From positions 248,001-312,000 of the forward strand of contig CAVCGL010000001.1 of NCBI GenBank assembly GCA_963601915.1: DNA of 64,000 bases, read 5' to 3'. Source of the DNA: Butyricicoccus_A sp963601915. Its GTDB lineage: Bacteria; Bacillota; Clostridia; Oscillospirales; Butyricicoccaceae. Of this stretch, positions 41,217-49,960 are shown in pieces (within the stretch, counting starts at the first letter, position 1; each line of letters opens with the position of its first letter). Made by a program: the position numbers and the translations under genes. A model generated the notes under the pieces. It was not told the origin of the DNA and made no database searches. It was given only the letters and a program-made list of their open reading frames with translations.

Positions 41217-42830
41217 ATGGAAAAGGAAAAAATTGCAAATTCGACGATATATAATCAGGTTCGCACCATTCTGGTGCAAGGAATTGTCGTTGCACTGTTA
41301 CTTTCGCTTGGCGCAAACTTGGTTTTGAGCCTCAAGCAAGAAAATGAAGCGCGAGATCAAACGCTAGTCAGCGCGGCGCAGGTCACGGCAAATGCGCCGG
41401 TTTTTATGGATTCCATTGACACAAAACAAGCGAATACCTATATTAAGCGAACCGTCGAAAGCGTGTCGAGCATTGACGTGCTGGCGGTGTATGATCCGAC
41501 AGGAGAACCGATTGCATTTTATGATCTTGCTTCCGGCTCACACGATGTATCCCAGCTTGCGCCGCTCAATGAAGAGATTATGGACAGTCTGGAGGAGAGC
41601 GATTCGACGCTGCTGCACAACAGCGATGCCCCGTCCGGCACGGATCGTTGCGCCTATGCGGCGATCTATTCCAAGGATGGCTCCATCAGCGGATTTACCA
41701 TGGCGGGCATCTATATGCGTTCCATTCGCAAGATGATTTGGCTTACGCTGCTGTCTCATGTGCTCGTTGGCGTATTGGCGCTGTTTTTTGGCTGTATGCT
41801 CAGTCTGCGCTTGTCGCGCCGCATCAAAGATGACCTGCTCGGCTATGAGCCGAATGATTTTCGCCGGTTGTTTTTGCAGCAGATGGATATTTTGGACGGA
41901 CTGGACGAAGGTATCCTGGCAATTGACAAGAACAGCACGGTTATTTATTTGAATCGTGCGGCGTCAGACATGCTGCGCATCAGTGTTGACGAGGCGATTG
42001 GACAGCCGCTCAAGGTCATTTATCCGCGATCTACGATTGCCCGTGTCATGCGAACGGGAAAAACAGAATATAATATCAGCTTGGAATCCATTACACACGT
42101 TTCCGTGATTTCTGACCGCATTCCGCTGCGGAGAGACAATCAAATTGAAGGAGCCGTTGCGATTTTCCGAAACCGCACAGAGATGACGAGACTGGCACAG
42201 GATTTGACCGGTGTACAGCATATCTTAGAGGCATTGCGAGCTTATACCCATGAATTTACCAATAAATTGCACGTGATTTTAGGATTGCTTCAGCTCAAAG
42301 AATATGATCGCGCAGAGAAATATGTCCTGCGCATCACACAGACACGTGCACAGTCTATCGACTATATCAAAGACCGTATCCACGATCCGACCATTGCCGC
42401 CCTGCTTATCGGCAAGGCATACCGCGCTGCGGAGCTGGACATTCGTTTTTCCTTAGATCCCGCCAGCATCTTGCACGGCAACGGGCAGTTTATGCCGGTT
42501 ACAGCGATGATTACCGTGTTGGGAAATCTCATCGAAAATGCATTCGATGCCATGCGCGGTGCACCGGCGGATGTACCGAGTGAGGTGACGGTCAGCATTC
42601 GAGAGGGCTCACGCGGTCTGCTGCTCAGTGTTGATGACACAGGGCCGGGTATGACAGACGAGGTAAAGGAGCATTTGTTCCAGCGTGGATTCTCTACCAA
42701 GGGAGAAGGGCGCGGCACAGGCCTTGCGCTCGTACAGGAAATGATTGAAGCGTATCACGGAACCATTCGTGTCGAGTCCGAATTGGGCGTTGGCACTTCC
42801 TTTATTATTACATTGACAGAGCAAGCATAA
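41217..42830 (+). CDS. CitA/DcuS-type sensor histidine kinase
   Basis: A 537-residue membrane sensor. Helix 1 (about 12-38) and helix 2 (about 172-198) enclose an extracytoplasmic sensor domain of the single-Cache type. A PAS domain follows (GLDEGILAIDKNSTVIYLNR). The kinase core has the phospho-His in RAYTHEFTNKLHVILGLLQL, then N-box NLIENAFDAM, DDTGPGM and GRGTGLALV. This layout is that of citrate or C4-dicarboxylate sensors, but no transporter or metabolic target lies next to it, so the ligand is open. Start ATG at 41217 follows GGAGAGG; a -10 TATGAT lies upstream. Confidence 0.92.
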   Translation: MEKEKIANSTIYNQVRTILVQGIVVALLLSLGANLVLSLKQENEARDQTLVSAAQVTANAPVFMDSIDTKQANTYIKRTVESVSSIDVLAVYDPTGEPIAFYDLASGSHDVSQLAPLNEEIMDSLEESDSTLLHNSDAPSGTDRCAYAAIYSKDGSISGFTMAGIYMRSIRKMIWLTLLSHVLVGVLALFFGCMLSLRLSRRIKDDLLGYEPNDFRRLFLQQMDILDGLDEGILAIDKNSTVIYLNRAASDMLRISVDEAIGQPLKVIYPRSTIARVMRTGKTEYNISLESITHVSVISDRIPLRRDNQIEGAVAIFRNRTEMTRLAQDLTGVQHILEALRAYTHEFTNKLHVILGLLQLKEYDRAEKYVLRITQTRAQSIDYIKDRIHDPTIAALLIGKAYRAAELDIRFSLDPASILHGNGQFMPVTAMITVLGNLIENAFDAMRGAPADVPSEVTVSIREGSRGLLLSVDDTGPGMTDEVKEHLFQRGFSTKGEGRGTGLALVQEMIEAYHGTIRVESELGVGTSFIITLTEQA

Positions 42831-42868
42831 ATAAAGATACCAATATACATATATAGGAGAGAAGAACA

Positions 42869-43555
42869 TTGTATCGTACCGTTATTGTAGAAGATGATCC
42901 GGTAATTACGCTGCTCAACCGCCGGTATATTGAAAAAGATGAGCGGTTTTGTGTAGTGCAGACCTTTTCCGCCGCGCATCCGGCGTTATTCTGGCTGCGC
43001 AGCAATCCGGTAGATCTGATTATCTTAGACGTTTATATGCCGCAGATGAATGGTCTGGAGCTGCTGCGTATGCTGCGGGCGGAAGGTGTCGATTCCGATG
43101 TCATTATGGTGACGTCGGCAAACGATGCGGAGACGATTGAAGCGCTGATGCGGCTCGGTGTCACAGACTATCTCATCAAGCCGTTTGGATTTGAACGCTT
43201 TCAGCTTGCGCTAGATACGTTTTGCAATCGCAGAAATGCAATTCATGACAGCGCGCAGGGAGCATTTACGCAGAACAAATTGGATCGTGCCCTGCTGCAT
43301 ATTTCTACACCGGTGCATCAAGCGCCGAGTGCGCCGCCGAAGGGATTGCAGCCCAAGACATTGGAGCGCATTCAGACGTATTTGCAGGAAAATCCGGGCG
43401 GGCACACGTGTGATGATATTGCGGGACATGTCGAATTGTCGGTTGTAACCGTGCGCCGCTATGTCAACTATCTGGTAGAACAGTCTGTCATCAGCAGCGA
43501 CATGGATTATAATACGGGCGGCAGACCGTGTATTGTCTATCATGCGGAAAATTAA
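42869..43555 (+). CDS. CitB/DcuR-type response regulator
   Basis: A 228-residue regulator. The receiver domain has acidic pocket VEDDP, phospho-Asp in IILDVYMPQMNG, Thr/Ser in VTSAND and Lys in LIKPFGFERF. The C-terminal domain (about 165-228) is the DcuR-like winged helix (TCDDIAGHVELSVVTVRRYV, TGGRPCIVYH). The start is TTG at 42869, placed by AGGAGAG; no in-frame ATG is near. It follows the sensor by 38 bases and forms a pair with it. Confidence 0.92.
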   Translation: MYRTVIVEDDPVITLLNRRYIEKDERFCVVQTFSAAHPALFWLRSNPVDLIILDVYMPQMNGLELLRMLRAEGVDSDVIMVTSANDAETIEALMRLGVTDYLIKPFGFERFQLALDTFCNRRNAIHDSAQGAFTQNKLDRALLHISTPVHQAPSAPPKGLQPKTLERIQTYLQENPGGHTCDDIAGHVELSVVTVRRYVNYLVEQSVISSDMDYNTGGRPCIVYHAEN

Positions 43556-43622
43556 GGGTCGAAATTTGTCTGGTACTGCGGTATAATAACAGGGAAGACA
43601 AGACCGGAAGGAGGCGGTTGCC

Positions 43623-45845
43623 ATGTTGCCGATGCATCTAATGGTAAACCGAGAACTGAGTTGGCTGGAATTTAACAAGCGCTGTCTGTCTGAGGCATTG
43701 CGGCAGGATGTGCCGCTGTTTGAGCGCCTGAAATTTGCTGCAATCTATTTTTCTAATCTGGATGAATTTTTTATGGTGCGCGTCGGTTCTTTGACCGATC
43801 AGAGCATCGTCGAACCGGATAAGCTGGACAATAAGACCGGCTGGAATGCGGCACAGCAGGTAGAACATATGCTGAAAATGATTCATTCCTTTGAGCCGAT
43901 GACGGAGCAGGCATATCAATCATTGCAGACAGAATTCAAACAACACGGTGTTGATTTTATCGATTTCAAAAAGCTGAGTCAGATTGATGAAATCATCTCG
44001 CGGAAATATTTTGCAGAGGAGATTAAGCCGCTGCTCTCGCCGCAGATTGTGGATCGACATCATCCGTTCCCATTCCTGCGCAATAAGGAAAAGTATGTAT
44101 TTTCCTGTCACATTACCAAAAATGGCGGTGAACGCTTTGGTGTTGTGTCAATCGGTCATCTTCCGGATTATTTTGTCGTGAATTTTGACGGGCGGGCAAA
44201 GGTGTTCTTTACCTGCGATATTGTCGAGCACAATTTGTATCAGCTGTTTCTCAAGCAAAAAATTGTCGAGCACACGACCGTGCGTGTGACGCGAAATGCA
44301 GATATTGCCATTGATGAAGCCTTGCTCGATTACGACATGGACTTTCGCGGCATGATGCAGGAATTGCTCAAAAGACGTCGTCGTCTGTTTGCGGTTCGGC
44401 TGCAGTTGTCCGAAAAGGCACCGCGCATTCAAAAATATCTGTGTGACCATTTGGAATTACAGCCGACAGGCGTATTTGTTCAGAAAATTCCGTTGGATTT
44501 TGCGTTTGGTTTCTCTTTGGCGGGAAAAACAGGCATCCAAGATGCTTCTCTGTTTTATCCGCCGCGCAAGCCGCAAGTGCCGGCAATGTATCATCAAAAT
44601 ATCCCGATGCGCCAGCTGGCACAGCAGGAGGTGCTGCTTGCCTATCCGTTTCATAGCTATAAGCCGTTCTTAAATATGCTGTATGAAGCGGCGGATGATC
44701 CGGAAGTGGTATCCATTAAGATTTCTCTGTATCGTCTGGCGGGACACAGCAAGGTGGTTTCTGCTCTGTGCCATGCAGCGGATAAGGGCAAGGATGTGCT
44801 GTGCACACTGGAATTGCGTGCACGGTTTGATGAGCAGAGCAACATTGACTATTCCGCAATTTTGGAGGAAGCAGGCTGCCGCGTGATTTACGGCCTGAGT
44901 GATTATAAAGTACATGCCAAGCTGTGCGTGATTACGCGCAAAAATGCCGCGGGAGAGGTCAGCTATACGACCCAGATCGGCACAGGCAATTATAACGAAA
45001 AGACATCGGAACAGTACACGGATTTATGTTTCATTACAAATGATGATGCCGTGGGACGTGATGCCGTGCAGGTGTTCAATCATCTGTCGCTTGGTGAGAC
45101 CACGGAAGAGACAGAGGCGTTGTGGGTTGCCCCGCATTGCTACCGTTCCCGTGTGCTGGAGCTGCTGGATCGAGAGATTGAAGTACAAAAACACGGTGGT
45201 CATGGATATGTGGCAATCAAAATCAATTCCTTCAACGATGTGGAGATCATGGAGAAGATGGTCGAGGCATCGCAGGCGGGCGTAGAAATTCATTTGTATG
45301 TCCGTGGCATTTGCTGCTTGAGGCCCGGAGTGGAAGGATATACCGAAAACATTACCATTCGCGCTCTTCTCGGTCGATATTTGGAGCATTCACGCATTTT
45401 TGTGTTTGGTGAAGGCGAGCGGCAGCGCATTTTCTTGGGTTCCGGTGATTTGCTCAACCGCAATACCAGACGGCGCGTGGAAATCTTTGCGGAGCCGAAG
45501 TCACAGGCTGTCCGTGAGCAGCTGCTGCATATTCTTGAGATGCTGGAAAAAGATACTTGCCAGTCGTGGCTCATGCAGCCGGACGGCACGTATCAGCGTG
45601 TTCAGCAGGCAGAGGGAGAGATAAGCGTCAACTGCCAGATGAGATTGTATGATTACTTTACAAAGTATGCAGATCCTGTTCAGCTGCAGCCGCGTCGGAC
45701 GCAGAGATTGCAGGAAGAAAAAGAAACCGTAGAGAGAACCATGCAGCAGTTGCGTTCCAAAGAGCAGGAGCAGGAAACCGAAGAAAAAATGGGATTGTTC
45801 AAACGCATTTGGAAAGCCTTGTTTGGCAAGAGACGTGCGAAATAA
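43623..45845 (+). CDS. ppk1: Polyphosphate kinase (PPK1), second copy, with basic C-terminal tail
   Basis: A 740-residue PPK1 paralogue. Motifs: NRELSWLEFNKRCLSEAL, VSIKISLYRLAGHSKVV, LELRARFDEQSN, autophosphorylated His in DYKVHAKL, IGTGNYNEKTSEQYTD, second His in LEHSRIFVFG, and LGSGDLLNRNTRRRVE. It differs from the first copy by a longer end: a charged Gln/Glu-rich linker (QLRSKEQEQETEEK) and a final GLFKRIWKALFGKRRAK, which would form a basic amphipathic helix able to touch membranes. AAGGAGG lies upstream. It precedes genes for an exported WG-repeat protein and a PstS-like lipoprotein. Confidence 0.94.
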   Translation: MLPMHLMVNRELSWLEFNKRCLSEALRQDVPLFERLKFAAIYFSNLDEFFMVRVGSLTDQSIVEPDKLDNKTGWNAAQQVEHMLKMIHSFEPMTEQAYQSLQTEFKQHGVDFIDFKKLSQIDEIISRKYFAEEIKPLLSPQIVDRHHPFPFLRNKEKYVFSCHITKNGGERFGVVSIGHLPDYFVVNFDGRAKVFFTCDIVEHNLYQLFLKQKIVEHTTVRVTRNADIAIDEALLDYDMDFRGMMQELLKRRRRLFAVRLQLSEKAPRIQKYLCDHLELQPTGVFVQKIPLDFAFGFSLAGKTGIQDASLFYPPRKPQVPAMYHQNIPMRQLAQQEVLLAYPFHSYKPFLNMLYEAADDPEVVSIKISLYRLAGHSKVVSALCHAADKGKDVLCTLELRARFDEQSNIDYSAILEEAGCRVIYGLSDYKVHAKLCVITRKNAAGEVSYTTQIGTGNYNEKTSEQYTDLCFITNDDAVGRDAVQVFNHLSLGETTEETEALWVAPHCYRSRVLELLDREIEVQKHGGHGYVAIKINSFNDVEIMEKMVEASQAGVEIHLYVRGICCLRPGVEGYTENITIRALLGRYLEHSRIFVFGEGERQRIFLGSGDLLNRNTRRRVEIFAEPKSQAVREQLLHILEMLEKDTCQSWLMQPDGTYQRVQQAEGEISVNCQMRLYDYFTKYADPVQLQPRRTQRLQEEKETVERTMQQLRSKEQEQETEEKMGLFKRIWKALFGKRRAK

Positions 45846-45857
45846 CAAGTGGAGATG

Positions 45858-45887
45858 ACACAGCCGGAAAAACTGGCTGTGTTTTTC
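45858..45887 (+). terminator. Intrinsic terminator
   Basis: ACACAGCC (45858-45865) pairs with GGCTGTGT (45875-45882), followed by five T. Confidence 0.88.
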
Positions 45888-45945
45888 TATTTCTTAAGAA
45901 GTTCTGAAGATTGATTCGACAGGAAAATTGTTAACATGTCATGTC

Positions 45946-45973
45946 TTGACAGAGCAGGCACATATGATAGAAT
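45946..45973 (+). promoter_or_regulatory. Promoter of the WG-repeat protein gene
   Basis: TTGACA (45946-45951), 16-base spacer, TAGAAT (45968-45973). Confidence 0.7.
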
Positions 45974-46008
45974 AGAATAAGTTTATGATGATAGCAGGAG
46001 GAAACAAG

Positions 46009-47472
46009 ATGATAAAACGCATCGCGGGCATGGCGGCGGTATCTGCGGTGCTGTGCGGCGCAATCGCGCTGTGCGCACCTGCGCTCACCACAAAAGAAAC
46101 GCAATCGAAGGAAACAGAAGAACCGCAGATGACTTTACAGCCTGCTTTGGAAGACATTACCTATACCATTCCAGAACAGATTTCAGCGGATTTAGCTGGC
46201 GGTGCGCTTGATGTCCTGCATCCGGCGGATGATTATGAAAAGATTTTTCCATATGCGGCAAAGGTTGTTGGATGGAAGGAAGACGGCACGCCGGTTTATC
46301 GATATGCCGTCGCAGATGCTGCGGGAGAACGAGTAACGAATGCGGTCTACACACAAGCGCAGAGAGCGTTGTGCGGCAATAAAAATGTCTGGCTGCTGAC
46401 CAGCACAGCATCGGATGGCAGCACGCAGATGACCGGTGCGGCGGATGACGGCAGCTGGGTGATTGGCCCGATTGGCGGCACGATTTCAGTAAAAGACGGC
46501 TGCATTTTGCAGCAGCTGAACGGAGAGAGTGTCACAACGGTATATACCGGCAGCGGAGAATGTCTTGGCAGTGTCATGGGAACGGTAGAGTCATGTGCAG
46601 ATGGCGTTTTGGTCAGCCAACAGGAGCAGGACGGCGAAAAGACATGGTATTTTTATGATGCCTCTACGCTGAAGCTGCTGACACAGGTTGATGCTTTACA
46701 GGTCGGCACATTCTCTGGCGGCAGTGCTACCGTACAGATTTCGGAAAATCAGTGGGGCGCTGTCAATAAAAATGGCGTGATTACGCTGTTCAATCGCATC
46801 TCTTGGGCGGACGATGTGTGCAACGGGTATGTTTTGGCAAAGAATGCCGACGGAGAATTCGGTGTTGTCGATGCGACAGGCAAAATTATCGTCGATTTTA
46901 CATATATAAACGGCAAGCATTGCAGTGAAACCGATGCGCTGTATCAATTGTGGACAGATAAAGATAGCTGTGTGGTCATCAGCACGGGCTGGAAGAACAA
47001 AAAAATGGTTCTGCCGAGCGATGTCAAGGGGCAGGAACTCGTATCGCTTCCGGATAACTATTTTGCGTATACCAATGCGGATGGACATACCGTGATTTTT
47101 GATGATCTCAAGAGTATAGAACTGGAAGGCGAAGCAGTTTTTTATGAACAGAACGGTAAGCTGATTGGTGCGATGAGCGAGGGCTATCAGATTTTTGATT
47201 TAGAAGAAGAAACCTTGAGTGGTCTGCGCGCTTATGATTATGTCACTTCGGATTCTGAATCCGCACAGACGGACAGCTATTTTACGATTGCCAATCCGAC
47301 AACTGGATTGCAGGGTATCGGAAATACGAAGGCAAAGACCGTTTTGCGTGCAGGATATGACAGCATTGAGAGTGTTGGCGGCGGGTATTTTGCTGCTGTG
47401 CAGAATGAATGGACAGGGATTATTGATTCGCATGGCAAATGGGTCGTTCGGACACAGCTGTCCGGTGTGTGA
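46009..47472 (+). CDS. Exported WG-repeat protein
   Basis: A 487-residue protein with an N-terminal signal peptide (MIKRIAGMAAVSAVLCGAIA, Ala-rich region after). The body contains degenerate WG repeats of about 45-50 residues: NQWGAVNKNGVITLFN, GEFGVVDATGKIIVDF and WTGIIDSHGKWVVRTQL are the clearest. Such repeats form beta-propeller-like or solenoid binding surfaces. The start ATG at 46009 follows AGGAGG; a more upstream ATG overlaps that site. The lipoprotein gene follows after 15 bases, so the two form an operon. Function unknown. Confidence 0.85.
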   Translation: MIKRIAGMAAVSAVLCGAIALCAPALTTKETQSKETEEPQMTLQPALEDITYTIPEQISADLAGGALDVLHPADDYEKIFPYAAKVVGWKEDGTPVYRYAVADAAGERVTNAVYTQAQRALCGNKNVWLLTSTASDGSTQMTGAADDGSWVIGPIGGTISVKDGCILQQLNGESVTTVYTGSGECLGSVMGTVESCADGVLVSQQEQDGEKTWYFYDASTLKLLTQVDALQVGTFSGGSATVQISENQWGAVNKNGVITLFNRISWADDVCNGYVLAKNADGEFGVVDATGKIIVDFTYINGKHCSETDALYQLWTDKDSCVVISTGWKNKKMVLPSDVKGQELVSLPDNYFAYTNADGHTVIFDDLKSIELEGEAVFYEQNGKLIGAMSEGYQIFDLEEETLSGLRAYDYVTSDSESAQTDSYFTIANPTTGLQGIGNTKAKTVLRAGYDSIESVGGGYFAAVQNEWTGIIDSHGKWVVRTQLSGV

Positions 47473-47487
47473 GAAGGAGGAAATAGC

Positions 47488-48354
47488 ATGAAAAAACAAC
47501 TCCTTGCCGCAGCGCTGTGCTGTGCCGTGCTGACGGGATGCGGTGCCGCTCCGGCAAACAACCCGACGGGCAGTGCAGAATCGACACAAGCAGAAGAAAC
47601 GGTTGTGGATAAGATTTCCAATGATTTCACGCTGGGATGCAGTGCGGCGCTGAAATTGCCTGCTGGCTTGGCGCGAGCTGCTGCCTGCGGAGAAACCTAT
47701 GAAGAGTCTGCGCGTCAGGTTTTGACGATGCAGACCAGTGATGCCGCATGGGATGCCCTGCTTGCCGGTGACTTAGATGCTGCCATTAGTTATGCGCCAT
47801 CGGCAGAGCAGGAACAGAGATTCAAAGAACAGGGAATTACCCTGCATAAAATTGGAACCGATGCGCTGGTCGTTTTGGCAGGCGGAACCGATGCGCCGGT
47901 TGCTTTGACAAAGAGTGAGGTTTTGCAAGCATTTACGCTGCAATCGGATACATGGAAGGGCTATGCTGCTGCAAAGAATGCAGACAGCCGCGCGCTGTTC
48001 CGGTCTATTTTCGGACAGGATTGTGATGGTGTCACAGTGCAGCAAGGGGAAGATGCGCTCACTGCGGCGTGCCCGCATACGCAGGGAACCTTGTGTTATA
48101 CGACCTATGGTGCACTCATGCAGAACGGACAGCCGAAACAAACGACGGTTGTGACGGTAGATGGCAAACTGCCAAGTGATGCTGACTATGCGCTGACGCA
48201 GGATGTGTATGTGGCGGTTCGATCCGATGCAGACACCAATGACCCCGAAACATTGTTTGCCAATTGGCTGTCTACAGATAAGGGAAGTGCTTGGCTGCAT
48301 GAGGCTGTCGCGGGTACGTTGACGGAAGATACAGAAGCATCAGCAGCTTCATAA
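47488..48354 (+). CDS. PstS-like substrate-binding lipoprotein
   Basis: A 288-residue lipoprotein: MKKQLLAAALCCAVLTGCG has the lipobox LTGC with lipidated Cys19. The mature part reads like a reduced phosphate-binding-protein fold: IGTDALVVLAGGTD and LTKSEVLQAFTLQSDTWKGY correspond to the PstS pattern of a strand, then 'LT..Q...IF.G....W', and GTLCYTTYGA to its GxIGY turn; NWLSTDKGSAWLHEA corresponds to the last helix. The usual phosphate-contacting SGT.. loop is not evident. The neighbouring polyphosphate kinase favours a phosphate-related role (inference). GAAGGAGG precedes the ATG. Confidence 0.78.
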   Translation: MKKQLLAAALCCAVLTGCGAAPANNPTGSAESTQAEETVVDKISNDFTLGCSAALKLPAGLARAAACGETYEESARQVLTMQTSDAAWDALLAGDLDAAISYAPSAEQEQRFKEQGITLHKIGTDALVVLAGGTDAPVALTKSEVLQAFTLQSDTWKGYAAAKNADSRALFRSIFGQDCDGVTVQQGEDALTAACPHTQGTLCYTTYGALMQNGQPKQTTVVTVDGKLPSDADYALTQDVYVAVRSDADTNDPETLFANWLSTDKGSAWLHEAVAGTLTEDTEASAAS

Positions 48355-48375
48355 CAGAATTTCAAACAATCGTGC

Positions 48376-48404
48376 TTGACAGTTGGGGCGCAACATGGTA
48401 AGAT
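48376..48404 (+). promoter_or_regulatory. Promoter before the LuxR-type gene
   Basis: TTGACA (48376-48381), 17-base spacer, TAAGAT (48399-48404). Transcription would start about 15 bases before a terminator hairpin. Confidence 0.72.
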
Positions 48405-48425
48405 AATACTATATTAGTAGAACAA

Positions 48426-48463
48426 AGGCGTTTTACGGATTACTCCGTAAGACGTCTTTTTTT
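48426..48463 (+). terminator. Terminator hairpin in the LuxR gene leader
   Basis: AGGCGTTTTACGGA (48426-48439) pairs over 14 bases (two G-U) with TCCGTAAGACGTCT (48444-48457), followed by seven T. It stands between the promoter and the ribosome binding site (GGAGG) of the next gene, so it is an attenuator, or it ends a transcript of about 50 bases. Confidence 0.85.
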
Positions 48464-48481
48464 GTTTGGAGGCGGAAAAAT

Positions 48482-49246
48482 TTGCATATTCAGGAAGCCA
48501 ATGACTGGGTTATTTTCAACAATATTACGTATCAAATTCATCAAATCGCAGACTTTCATGATATGTGCCGAAATTTTTTAGAACAGATGCGGCTGCTCAT
48601 GGATTTTGATGGAGCGGTCTTTTACTATTCCTCGGATACAGAGCTGCCAAAGCTGACACATGCTGTGTGTTGCTGCTATCCGGAAGCAACAGCACAGGAA
48701 TACTTGGATGAATATCAGGAAAAAGATTTTAGCCGCGGACTCCTGATGGGCGGAAAAAGTATGGTATATCGAGAGAGCGATATTTTTTCTGCGGATGAGC
48801 TGGAAAAGACCGAGTGTTTTCGGCGGTTTTCCAAGGAAGAAGGCTTTCAGTACAGCGTACATATTTTGCCGGCGTTTGAGGGAAAGGTGCTGGGAAAGAT
48901 TTCCTTTTACCGCAAAGCCGGTCAGCCGGATTTCGTTTATGATGATGTCTTTCTGCTGGACATGGTCAAAGAACATCTGGCACTGCGCACGGCACGGTGC
49001 TATCAAGAGCACGTCAGACAGCATGAAAAGCTGAGCATTCATGAATGTGAAGAAAAATTCCGCCTGACTGCGCGGGAGACGACAATTCTGGGACTGTTGA
49101 TGCAGGGACTGCCGAATGATATTATTTGCGATCAGCTGACCATTACCAATAACACCCTCAAAAAGCATATTTTGAATATTTATAAAAAGCTGAGCATCCG
49201 GAATCGAACCCAGCTGTTTAAAATGGTGCGGGAATATTCCGATTGA
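48482..49246 (+). CDS. LuxR-family transcriptional regulator
   Basis: A 254-residue regulator. The C-terminal LuxR/GerE helix-turn-helix is clear (LTARETTILGLLMQGLPNDI, NNTLKKHILNIYKKLSIRNR) at about 195-250. The N-terminal 180 residues form a sensor-like domain that I cannot name; no receiver Asp pattern is present, so it is not a response regulator. The start is TTG at 48482 with GGAGGCGG upstream. The gene has a promoter with a terminator hairpin in its leader. Confidence 0.85.
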   Translation: MHIQEANDWVIFNNITYQIHQIADFHDMCRNFLEQMRLLMDFDGAVFYYSSDTELPKLTHAVCCCYPEATAQEYLDEYQEKDFSRGLLMGGKSMVYRESDIFSADELEKTECFRRFSKEEGFQYSVHILPAFEGKVLGKISFYRKAGQPDFVYDDVFLLDMVKEHLALRTARCYQEHVRQHEKLSIHECEEKFRLTARETTILGLLMQGLPNDIICDQLTITNNTLKKHILNIYKKLSIRNRTQLFKMVREYSD

Positions 49247-49280
49247 GTTTGATGAAAGCTCTATGAAAATAGGATACAAA

Positions 49281-49310
49281 AAAAGACCGGCGCGATTGCG
49301 TCGGTCTTTT
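49281..49310. terminator. Bidirectional terminator
   Basis: A 13-bp stem (49281-49293 with 49298-49310, one G-U) with A and T runs on the flanks serves both the LuxR gene (+) and upp (-). Confidence 0.9.
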
Positions 49311-49324
49311 GCTTGTGTGCGAGA

Positions 49325-49954
49325 TTACTTGGTGCCGAACAGACGGTCGCCAGCGTCGCCTACGCCCGGAACGATGTAGCCCTTGTCGTTGAGCTTTTCA
49401 TCAATTGCTGCGCAGTAAATTTCAACATCCGGATGCTGCTCCTGAATGGAAGAGATGGACTCCGGAACTGCCAGAATAGACAGCAGCTTGATGTTCTTTA
49501 CGCCGTAGTTCTTGAGGAACTGAATAGCAGCGTTTGCCGTGCCGCCGGTAGCCAGCATCGGATCAACCACGATAACGTCGCGGCTCTCGATGTCATTCGG
49601 CAGCTTGCAGTAGTATTCTACCGGCTGCAGGGTATCCGGATCGCGATACAGACCGATATGACCGATCTTTGCGCTCGGAATCAGATCCAGAATGCCGTCT
49701 ACCATGCCGAGACCTGCGCGCAGAATGCAGACAACTGCCAGCTTCTTGCCGGAGATGTATCGGACTTTTGCGTGCGCAATCGGAGTCTCGATTTCGACCT
49801 CCTTGAGCGGCAGATCGCGGGTAGCTTCGTAGCAAAGCAGGGAAGAGATTTCCTCTACTGCCTCGCGGAATTCCTTAGAACCGGTGTACTTATCGCGCAT
49901 GAGGGACAGCTTGTGTACGATCAGCGGATGATCCATAACGTGAACCTGTGCCAT
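49325..49954 (-). CDS. upp: Uracil phosphoribosyltransferase
   Basis: A 209-residue pyrimidine-salvage enzyme making UMP from uracil and PRPP. Typical N-terminus VHVMDHPLIVHKLSLMRDK, LRAGLGMVDGILDLIP, PRPP loop VIVVDPMLATGGTANAAI, and uracil-binding GYIVPGVGDAGDRLFGTK at the C-terminus. Length is exact for the family. It lies six bases after tsaB and is the last gene of the fhs-tsaE-tsaB-upp group. Confidence 0.97.
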   Translation of the reverse strand: MAQVHVMDHPLIVHKLSLMRDKYTGSKEFREAVEEISSLLCYEATRDLPLKEVEIETPIAHAKVRYISGKKLAVVCILRAGLGMVDGILDLIPSAKIGHIGLYRDPDTLQPVEYYCKLPNDIESRDVIVVDPMLATGGTANAAIQFLKNYGVKNIKLLSILAVPESISSIQEQHPDVEIYCAAIDEKLNDKGYIVPGVGDAGDRLFGTK

Positions 49955-49960
49955 GATTCA

